Source: JAWWPG01 sp038232255
GTDB lineage: Bacteria; Actinomycetota; Actinomycetes; Propionibacteriales; Nocardioidaceae
Assembly (NCBI GenBank): GCA_038232255.1
Contig: JBBSIF010000070.1
Location: 1 to 13,422 of the forward strand
Direction of reading: 5' to 3'
Length of the DNA stretch: 13,422 nucleotides
Part shown: positions 8,525-13,422 of the stretch, piece after piece
Position numbering within the stretch: the first letter of the stretch is position 1
How the letters are laid out: each line of letters begins with the position of its first letter
The notes under the pieces: model-generated
What the model saw: only the letters and a program-made list of their open reading frames with translations
Told to the model about the DNA's origin: nothing
Databases searched by the model: none
Made by a program: the position numbers and the translations under genes

Positions 8525-10153
8525 ATGGATGCGCTCTCCACAGTTCCCGTGCCGGTCAACGAACCGAACCTGCACTACGCCCCCGGCAGCACAGAGCGAG
8601 CCGCGCTCGAGCAGCGCCTGACGGCGATGCAGAAGGAGCAGGTGGACCTGCGAGCCACCATCGGCGGCGAGCAGCGCTGGGGGAGCGGCGAGGAGCACCA
8701 GGTCGTCGAGCCGCACGACCACCAGCACGTCCTCGGGACGGTGCGAGGCGCGTCTCGGGCCGACGCGGAGCTGGCGATCGCCGCCGCCGCGGAGGCGGCG
8801 CCCGCGTGGCAGGCGATGTCGTTCGACGACCGCGCAGCGATCTTCCTGAAGGCGGCAGACCTACTCGCGGGGCCATGGCGGCAGCCCATCACCGCCGCCA
8901 CGATGCTGGGCCAGTCGAAGACCGCCTGGCAGGCCGAGATCGACGCCGCCTGCGAACTCATCGACTTCTGGCGCTTCAACGTGCACTACGCGCAGCAGAT
9001 CCTGCGCGAGCAGCCGATGGTGAACCCGCGCGGGAGCTGGAACCGGTCGGACCACCGACCCCTCGAGGGGTTCGTCTACGCGATCACGCCGTTCAACTTC
9101 ACCTCGATCGCCGGCAACCTCCCGACGGCCCCGGCCCTGATGGGCAACACCGTCCTGTGGAAGCCCGCCGTCACCTCGCAGCTGGCGGCCCACTTCCTGA
9201 TGCGGCTCCTGGAGGAGGCCGGCCTGCCTGCCGGCGTCGTCAACATGCTGCCCGGGCACGGCGCGGCCGTCTCGGAGGCAGCGCTGAGCAGCCCCGAGCT
9301 CGCCGGCATCCACTTCACCGGGTCCACCCCGGTCTTCCAGAAGCTCTGGGCCACGGTCGGCGACAACATCGCCGGCTACCGGTCGTACCCGCGCATCGTC
9401 GGCGAGACCGGTGGCAAGGACTTCGTCGTGGCGCACCCGTCCGCGGACCCCGACGTCGTCCGTACGGCGCTGATCCGCGGCGCCTTCGAGTACCAGGGCC
9501 AGAAGTGCTCCGCCGCCTCCCGCGCCTACGTCGCCAGGTCCGTGTGGCGCGCGATGCAGGAGGAGCTCCTCGCGGAGGTGGACGCCCTCCCCATGGGCGA
9601 CCCGACCGACTTCGCGAACTTCATGGGCGCTGTCATCGACGAGCGCGCGTTCGCCAAGCACCGCGAGGCGATCGAGCGGGCGAAGGGCGAGGCGCACCTC
9701 ACGGTCCTCGCGGGCGGCAGCGTCGACGACTCGGTCGGCTACTTCGTCCGGCCCACCGTCATCGAGTCGAGCGACCCGGGCGACGAGATCTTCGACAAGG
9801 AGTACTTCGGCCCGATCCTGTCCGTCTACGTCTACGACGACGCGGACTTCGAGCCCACAGTGCGGCAGATGGAGTCGTTCTCGAAGTACGCGCTGACGGG
9901 GGCGGTCATCGCCCAGGACCGGTCAGCGATCGCGTGGGCCACCGAGACCCTGCGGTTCGCCGCAGGCAACTTCTACATCAACGACAAGCCCACCGGGGCG
10001 GTGATCGGTCAGCAGCCGTTCGGCGGCGGCCGAGCCTCCGGGACCAACGACAAGGCCGGCGCTGCGCAGAACCTCCAGCGGTGGACGTCGACGCGGTCGA
10101 TCAAGGAGACGTTCGCCCCGCCGACGGACTACCGCTACCCGCACATGGGGTGA
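8525..10153 (+). CDS. pruA: 1-pyrroline-5-carboxylate dehydrogenase
   Basis: This is the NAD-dependent aldehyde dehydrogenase that oxidises L-glutamate gamma-semialdehyde (from P5C) to glutamate, the second step of proline catabolism. The 542-residue protein has the length of the monofunctional enzyme. Landmarks are FNFTSIAGNLPTAPALMGNT and VLWKPA in the nucleotide-binding part, HFTGST, VGETGGKDFV with the general base Glu294, FEYQGQKCSAASRAYV with the catalytic nucleophile Cys328, and EYFGPILSVYVYDD then GNFYINDKPTGAVIGQQPFG near the end, all typical of the P5CDH group. The ATG at 8525 begins 32 bases after the ku stop. It has no good Shine-Dalgarno; CAAGAT just upstream could be a -10 of a near-leaderless transcript, but no -35 is evident. 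No proline dehydrogenase (putA/prodh) or PruC-like regulator is next to it in the window. The next gene converges 7 bases after the stop. Confidence 0.95.
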   Translation: MDALSTVPVPVNEPNLHYAPGSTERAALEQRLTAMQKEQVDLRATIGGEQRWGSGEEHQVVEPHDHQHVLGTVRGASRADAELAIAAAAEAAPAWQAMSFDDRAAIFLKAADLLAGPWRQPITAATMLGQSKTAWQAEIDAACELIDFWRFNVHYAQQILREQPMVNPRGSWNRSDHRPLEGFVYAITPFNFTSIAGNLPTAPALMGNTVLWKPAVTSQLAAHFLMRLLEEAGLPAGVVNMLPGHGAAVSEAALSSPELAGIHFTGSTPVFQKLWATVGDNIAGYRSYPRIVGETGGKDFVVAHPSADPDVVRTALIRGAFEYQGQKCSAASRAYVARSVWRAMQEELLAEVDALPMGDPTDFANFMGAVIDERAFAKHREAIERAKGEAHLTVLAGGSVDDSVGYFVRPTVIESSDPGDEIFDKEYFGPILSVYVYDDADFEPTVRQMESFSKYALTGAVIAQDRSAIAWATETLRFAAGNFYINDKPTGAVIGQQPFGGGRASGTNDKAGAAQNLQRWTSTRSIKETFAPPTDYRYPHMG

Positions 10154-10160
10154 GCAGCGC

Positions 10161-10370
10161 TCAGGCCACGTCCCGGTCGGCAACGACCCGGATCCCGAAG
10201 AGCGGGTCGATGAGCAGCGCGGCGCCGCACCACGTGCAGCAGTACTCCGCCGGCTCGCCGCGGTCGGGGTCGAGGTGGAGGTCGGCGGCCACGAACAGCC
10301 GCTCCTCCGCGCAGTCGGGGCAGGGACGGGCAAGGCCCTCGAGGAGCAGTCGGTCGGCGTCGTCGTACAT
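10161..10370 (-). CDS. Small zinc-ribbon protein
   Basis: A 69-residue protein with two paired cysteine knuckles, CPDC at 17-20 and CTWC at 45-48 (with an extra Cys44), spaced as in a zinc ribbon. The rest is short: a helix-forming start (MYDDADRLLLEGLARP), an acidic centre and a hydrophobic end (ALLIDPLFGIRVVAD). There is no signal peptide or membrane segment. The ATG at 10370 is the only sensible start and is immediately preceded by a palindrome (10371-10384). Its stop lies 7 bases from the stop of pruA, so the two genes converge with no room for a separate terminator. Function unknown; zinc ribbons of this size often mediate protein or nucleic-acid contacts. It is small, but the cysteine pattern and codon position bias support a real gene. 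Confidence 0.7.
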   Translation of the reverse strand: MYDDADRLLLEGLARPCPDCAEERLFVAADLHLDPDRGEPAEYCCTWCGAALLIDPLFGIRVVADRDVA

Positions 10371-10384
10371 GGCACCACGGTGCC
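10371..10384. promoter_or_regulatory. Palindrome abutting the zinc-ribbon start codon
   Basis: GGCACCACGGTGCC is a 14-base inverted repeat (arms GGCACC and GGTGCC, centre AC) directly upstream of the minus-strand ATG at 10370. No Shine-Dalgarno is seen in the same place. It could be an operator, or a hairpin that controls access to the start. The remaining gap to 10539 holds a weak 6-bp hairpin (CCGGGC 10402-10407, GCCCGG 10414-10419) and nothing else I can support. Confidence 0.35.
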
Positions 10385-10539
10385 AGAGTGCTCCGACGAA
10401 GCCGGGCAGCCACGCCCGGGCGGGGCCGTCTGAGCTCAGGTTCCGAGGGCGACGTGCTCGGAGCCGGCATGGTGAGGTGTTCGGGTTGGCGCGGGGACGG
10501 ATCTCGAGGCAATGGGGCTGCTACGGCTGCCCATAGACC

Positions 10540-11052
10540 TCAGGATCCGTGCGGCGGGCTCGCGGCCAGCCACTGCCGGCCTACCTGCTCCTCCTTGCGG
10601 GCGGCGGCCAGGATCCCGCGCGCGATCTCGCCTTCGATCTTCTTCCCGAGGAAGGGAATGGACACCCGGAGGTCCCCCCGGACGAGCTCGCGGACGCCGT
10701 CGGCGAGCTCCTCCAGCGTCAAGGCGCCGCTCATCGCGGCCGGCTGACCGGAGATCTGCAGGGACAGGTCCGCGGATCGCAGCCGCGACGCGTCGGCCGG
10801 CGCCCAGCTCTCCGTCTGCACGATGGCGATCGTGTCCCCGACGAAGCGCCGCACGAAGTCCGGGACATCGGCCGCCATCGTGCGTCGTACGGCGACCACC
10901 GTCGACCCGTCGCCGCTCCGCCGTACGTCGACGTCGTGGTCGAGGGCTCCGGTCGCCACACACACGGCGGCACGGAACTCCGCGTCGACGGCCAGGCCGT
11001 ACACGTCGGCGAGGCGCGCGCCGGGGTAGCTCAGCTCCGTACGCACATCCAT
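10540..11052 (-). CDS. DUF2505 family protein
   Basis: A 170-residue cytosolic protein starting MDVRTELSYPGARLADVYGL. The pattern matches what I know as DUF2505, an actinobacterial family of unknown function resembling the SRPBCC/Bet v 1 fold: an opening strand with ELSYPGA, helices around LADVYGLAVDAEFRAAV, VVAVRRTMAADVPDFVRRFV, TESWAPAD, a paired-strand region ADLSLQISGQPAAMSGAL, DLRVSIPFLGKKIEGEIARG, and a final helix ILAAARKEEQVGRQWLA. The IPFLGKKIE-type segment before the last helix is typical. The ATG at 11052 and a GTG at 11055 are both possible; neither has a strong Shine-Dalgarno, and the ATG is preferred. It is divergent from the antiporter gene with 136 bases between them. A lipid- or hydrophobic-ligand-binding role is only suggested by the fold. 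Confidence 0.85.
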   Translation of the reverse strand: MDVRTELSYPGARLADVYGLAVDAEFRAAVCVATGALDHDVDVRRSGDGSTVVAVRRTMAADVPDFVRRFVGDTIAIVQTESWAPADASRLRSADLSLQISGQPAAMSGALTLEELADGVRELVRGDLRVSIPFLGKKIEGEIARGILAAARKEEQVGRQWLAASPPHGS

Positions 11053-11113
11053 CACGCCATTCTGCCCGCCGAGCGTCCCGCGCCAGCCGAGCGCCCCGAG
11101 CGCACCCGACGGC

Positions 11114-11119
11114 TAGACT
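11114..11119 (+). promoter_or_regulatory. Possible -10 box of the antiporter gene
   Basis: TAGACT fits the TANNNT pattern of actinobacterial housekeeping promoters. No -35 match is seen 16-19 bases upstream. Transcription from it would start near 11125, at the foot of the first leader hairpin, so either the start is a little earlier or the true promoter lies elsewhere. Confidence 0.35.
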
Positions 11120-11122
11120 GCC

Positions 11123-11180
11123 TCCCGGTGCGCCGGGAAGCCTGGTCGGCAACGTCCGTTGCCATGGGTCCGACCAGGAA
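11123..11180 (+). ncRNA. Structured 5' leader of the antiporter gene, candidate riboswitch
   Basis: Two strong adjacent hairpins fill the leader. The first is TCCCGG (11123-11128), loop TGCG, CCGGGA (11133-11138). The second has a 9-base outer inverted repeat, CCTGGTCGG (11141-11149) and CCGACCAGG (11170-11178). A nested inner stem GGCAAC (11148-11153), loop GTCC, GTTGCC (11158-11163) competes for the last two bases, leaving a 3' bulge ATGGGTCC. The 3' arm of the outer stem contains the first bases of the ribosome binding site AGGAA (11176-11180), which stands 8 bases before the ATG at 11189. This layout suggests translational control by opening or closing the outer stem. I cannot assign it to a named class. 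Ion-sensing RNAs (Na+ and Li+ classes) are the obvious comparison, given the antiporter downstream. Confidence 0.6.
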
Positions 11181-11188
11181 GAGCCGCC

Positions 11189-12655
11189 ATGACCGATGCC
11201 AGGCACTACGCGCTGATCGTGCTGCTGACCAGCGCGGTGGGCCTCGTCGCGGTGCTGTCGAACCTCGTGACGAGCCGGCTCAAGGTCCCCGTCCCACTGC
11301 TTGTCCTCGTCGGTGCCGCGTTCGCGGTCGAGCTGGTTCCCGACCTGATGGCTCCCTCGGAGCGGACCGTGGAACGCGTCGTCACGGTTGCCCTCGTCGT
11401 CATCTTGTTCGAGGGCGGCATGCACATCGGCTGGTCCCGGTTTCGCGAGGCTGCGGTACCGACCGTCGTCGTCGGTGTGGTGGGGACGTTCCTCACGACC
11501 GCCGGGGTAGCCGGACTGCTGCACTACGGCCTCGGCTTCGGCTGGTACGTCGCACTGCTCGTGGCGACGGCGGTGGCGCCGACGGATCCAGCCGTGGTGT
11601 TCTCCGTGCTCGGCCAACGCGAGATCACCGGCCGCAGCGGCACGATCCTGGAGGGCGAGTCGGGCGCCAACGACCCCGTCGGCATCGCGCTGATGGGCAG
11701 CCTGGTGGTGGCCGGCAGCCTGAGCGCGTCGACGTTCGGCCAGGTCGGCCTGGAGTTCCTGCTCCAGATGGGCATCGGTGGCGTCGCCGGGCTGGCCGGG
11801 GGGTTCCTGCTCCGAGCGTTCATGCGCACGGTTCCGCTGCCGAGCGAGGCGCTGTACCCGCTCCGGGCGCTGGCCTGTGCGCTGATGCTGTACGGAGTCA
11901 CGACCCTTGCCCACGGCTCCGGCTTCCTCGCCGTCTTCGTGGCCGGCATCGTGATCGGCGACGGTCGGGCGCCGTACAAGCGAGAGATCGAGCGTTTTCA
12001 CTCCGCCCTCGCGAGTCTTGCGGAGGTCGTCGCCTTCGTCGTCCTCGGCCTGACCGTCGACCTGCACACGCTCGCCCGCGCCGACGTCTGGGCCACCGGC
12101 CTGCTCCTCGGCGCGTGCCTCGCCCTCGTCATCCGGCCACTCGTGGTGGGGCTGTGCCTGGCGCCGGCACGGCTGCAGCGCAACGAGCGCACGTTCATCC
12201 TGTTCGCGGGCCTCAAGGGTGCCGTGCCGATCCTGCTGGGCGAGCTGCTCCGGGTCGCGCAGGTCCCTGAGGCCGAGCGGCTCTACGGCATCGTGGTCGT
12301 CGTCGTCATCTTCTCCGTGCTTGTGCAGGGCGGTCTGCTGCCGACCGCCGCCCGGGTGCTTGGCCTGCGGATGCGAACGGTTGAGCCCGAGCCCTGGGCC
12401 CTCGGGGTGCGGCTGCGCGACGAGCCCGCCGGCGTGCATCGGCTCACGGTCGCCGAAGGGTCGCCCATGGACGGGCGAACCATCGAGGACCTGGCCGATC
12501 TGAGCAGCGACGGATGGGTCAGCATGGTCGTGCGGGACGGCGCGCTGGTGCCCGTTCGGGGGGACACGACGATGCGAGCCGGCGACCTTGTCGTCATCCT
12601 CGCGGACCCTGAGCTCGAGGGCACGTTCACGTCGATCTTCGAACGGCAGCGGTAA
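11189..12655 (+). CDS. CPA1-type cation:proton antiporter with TrkA-C-like tail
   Basis: A 488-residue inner-membrane protein that should exchange Na+ or K+ for protons. Residues 1-390 hold about a dozen hydrophobic segments (YALIVLLTSAVGLVAVLSNL, ALVVILFEGGMHI, VVVGVVGTFLTTAGVAGLL and others). The CPA1 core motifs are visible: ATAVAPTDPAVVF with Thr132-Asp133-Pro134, and LEGESGANDPVGIAL with Asn161-Asp162, the ND pair of electroneutral exchangers. FILFAGLKGAVPILLG lies near the end of the membrane domain. Residues about 400-488 (RLRDEPAGVHRLTVAEGSPM, then MRAGDLVVILADPEL) form a cytoplasmic RCK_C/TrkA-C-like domain, as in CvrA-type K+/H+ antiporters, which can bind ions or nucleotides such as c-di-AMP. 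The ATG at 11189 is supported by AGGAA 8 bases upstream; an upstream TTG at 11159 would put the start inside the leader structure. Ion specificity cannot be read from sequence. Confidence 0.93.
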   Translation: MTDARHYALIVLLTSAVGLVAVLSNLVTSRLKVPVPLLVLVGAAFAVELVPDLMAPSERTVERVVTVALVVILFEGGMHIGWSRFREAAVPTVVVGVVGTFLTTAGVAGLLHYGLGFGWYVALLVATAVAPTDPAVVFSVLGQREITGRSGTILEGESGANDPVGIALMGSLVVAGSLSASTFGQVGLEFLLQMGIGGVAGLAGGFLLRAFMRTVPLPSEALYPLRALACALMLYGVTTLAHGSGFLAVFVAGIVIGDGRAPYKREIERFHSALASLAEVVAFVVLGLTVDLHTLARADVWATGLLLGACLALVIRPLVVGLCLAPARLQRNERTFILFAGLKGAVPILLGELLRVAQVPEAERLYGIVVVVVIFSVLVQGGLLPTAARVLGLRMRTVEPEPWALGVRLRDEPAGVHRLTVAEGSPMDGRTIEDLADLSSDGWVSMVVRDGALVPVRGDTTMRAGDLVVILADPELEGTFTSIFERQR

Positions 12656-12665
12656 GTTGGCAGAC

Positions 12666-13422
12666 GTGACGGACATCGACGCCAGCGACGCGGTCGCCGG
12701 CGAGTGGGCGGGGGAGGACATCAGCTTCGGCGAGTCCGGCGCGAAGCTCACCTATGGCAGCTACCTGCAGCTCACCCGGCTGCTGAGCGCCCAGCAGCTC
12801 GAGTCCGACCCGGCGGCTCACGACGAGCTGCTGTTCATCACGATCCACCAGGTCTACGAGCTCTGGTTCCAGCTGCTCCTGCACGAGGCGCAGTCAGCAC
12901 GCGACGCCATGGCGGACGGCAACCTCTGGTGGGCTCGCCACCTGCTGCACCGGATGCACGCCGTCGAGCGGATCCTGGTGCAGCAGGTCGGGGTGCTGGA
13001 GACGATGACGCCACAGGACTTCCTGGCGTTCCGTCAGCTGCTGTCGCCGGCGAGCGGCTTCCAGTCGGTGCAGTTCCGCGAGCTCGAGTTCCTCTCGGGC
13101 GCGAAGGACCCGTCGTTCGTACGTCGGTTCAAGGGCCTCACCGAGGACGAGTCCGCGCGGCTGCAGCGCCGGCTGATGGAGCCGAGCCTGTGGGACGCCT
13201 TCGTCGACGTGCTTGCGGCCAAGGGGCTGCGCGTCGGCACGGAGCAGGAGGTCGCGGCCTCGCTGCGCCTCGTCGCGTCCGACCGCGCCACCTACTCCGA
13301 CGTGTGGGAGCTCGCCGAGGCGCTGATCCAGCACGACGAGCTGGCCGCGGAGTGGCGGTCGCGCCACGTCATGATGGTCGAGCGCATGATCGGTAGCAAG
13401 TCCGGCACCGGGGGATCGTCCG
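12666..13422 (+). CDS. kynA: Tryptophan 2,3-dioxygenase, partial (3' end cut)
   Basis: A haem enzyme that opens the indole ring of tryptophan to N-formylkynurenine, the first step of the kynurenine pathway. The 252 complete codons in the window run off its right edge; bacterial enzymes are near 280 residues, so roughly thirty are missing. Family landmarks are LTYGSYLQLTRLL, LLFITIHQVYELWFQLLLHE with active-site His61, FRQLLSPASGFQSVQFRELE with the substrate-carboxylate arginine region, and WRSRHVMMVERMIGSKSGTG with the proximal haem ligand His234 followed by the Gly-rich loop. The start is GTG at 12666 or TTG at 12657 in the same frame; neither has a good Shine-Dalgarno. It begins only 10 bases after the antiporter stop, so readthrough transcription is likely. 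Other kyn genes, if clustered, would lie to the right. Confidence 0.95.
   Translation, partial: MTDIDASDAVAGEWAGEDISFGESGAKLTYGSYLQLTRLLSAQQLESDPAAHDELLFITIHQVYELWFQLLLHEAQSARDAMADGNLWWARHLLHRMHAVERILVQQVGVLETMTPQDFLAFRQLLSPASGFQSVQFRELEFLSGAKDPSFVRRFKGLTEDESARLQRRLMEPSLWDAFVDVLAAKGLRVGTEQEVAASLRLVASDRATYSDVWELAEALIQHDELAAEWRSRHVMMVERMIGSKSGTGGSS

Noticed and set aside
8365..10536. A long plus-strand frame overlapping pruA
   Set aside because: The product is almost all Arg, Pro, Gly and Ala with no family features; pruA in the neighbouring frame accounts for the sequence.
10549..12270. A 573-codon plus-strand frame across DUF2505 and the antiporter
   Set aside because: It is Arg/Gly/Pro-rich, lacks domains, and shadows two genes with clear family matches.
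10436..12751. A very long minus-strand open frame covering the antiporter gene
   Set aside because: It is antisense to a clearly identified CPA1 antiporter and to the DUF2505 gene frame, and its product is low-complexity Arg/His/Asp/Gln sequence. This is normal for GC-rich DNA.

Overview
The window is GC-rich, densely coded DNA from an actinobacterium. The gene set points to the high-GC Actinomycetota and perhaps the Propionibacteriales/Nocardioidaceae: SecA with a DEVD Walker B and a C-terminal SEC-C zinc motif, an Rv3235-family protein next to secA, a DUF2505 protein, Ku with a long lysine/alanine tail, and frequent GTG starts. The genus is an inference from gene content; no rRNA or tRNA gene is present.

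Layout. Positions 1-290 are non-coding, with a 73-bp-period tandem repeat, small hairpins and the secA ribosome binding site. secA (291-3167, +) is followed by two convergent minus-strand genes that overlap by ATGA: an Rv3235/DUF6459-like protein (3196-3732) and a multi-pass membrane protein with a C-terminal LysM domain (3729-4472). The LysM gene appears to have its own sigma70-type promoter and a leaderless start. Next come a conserved-looking hypothetical protein (4577-5140, +), a small excisionase/BldC-like HTH protein (5156-5446, -), and, divergent from it, a SAF-domain CpaB-like membrane protein (5539-6252) with a CpaE-like P-loop protein (6254-7642). The last of these runs out of frame 113 bp into ku (7530-8492). 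pruA (8525-10153) follows, facing a 69-aa zinc-ribbon protein (10161-10370, -) and a DUF2505 protein (10540-11052, -). The right end carries a strongly structured RNA leader (about 11123-11180), a CPA1-type cation:proton antiporter with a TrkA-C-like tail (11189-12655), and a tryptophan 2,3-dioxygenase cut by the window end (12666 onward).

How the genes may work together. secA, the LysM/Rv3235 pair and the SAF/CpaE pair all have envelope-facing or export-related features. The SAF + CpaE pair resembles two parts of a Tad/Flp pilus system, but no CpaF ATPase, TadB/C platform or pilin is in view, so its role here is open. ku (double-strand break repair), pruA (proline and P5C oxidation to glutamate), the antiporter (ion and pH homeostasis) and the dioxygenase (first step of tryptophan catabolism by the kynurenine route) are accessory or metabolic functions with no evident shared pathway. 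The points most worth a second look are the antiporter leader, the SAF/CpaE module with its non-canonical Walker A, the long CpaE/ku overlap, and a perfect actinobacterial DnaA box between the HTH gene and the SAF gene.
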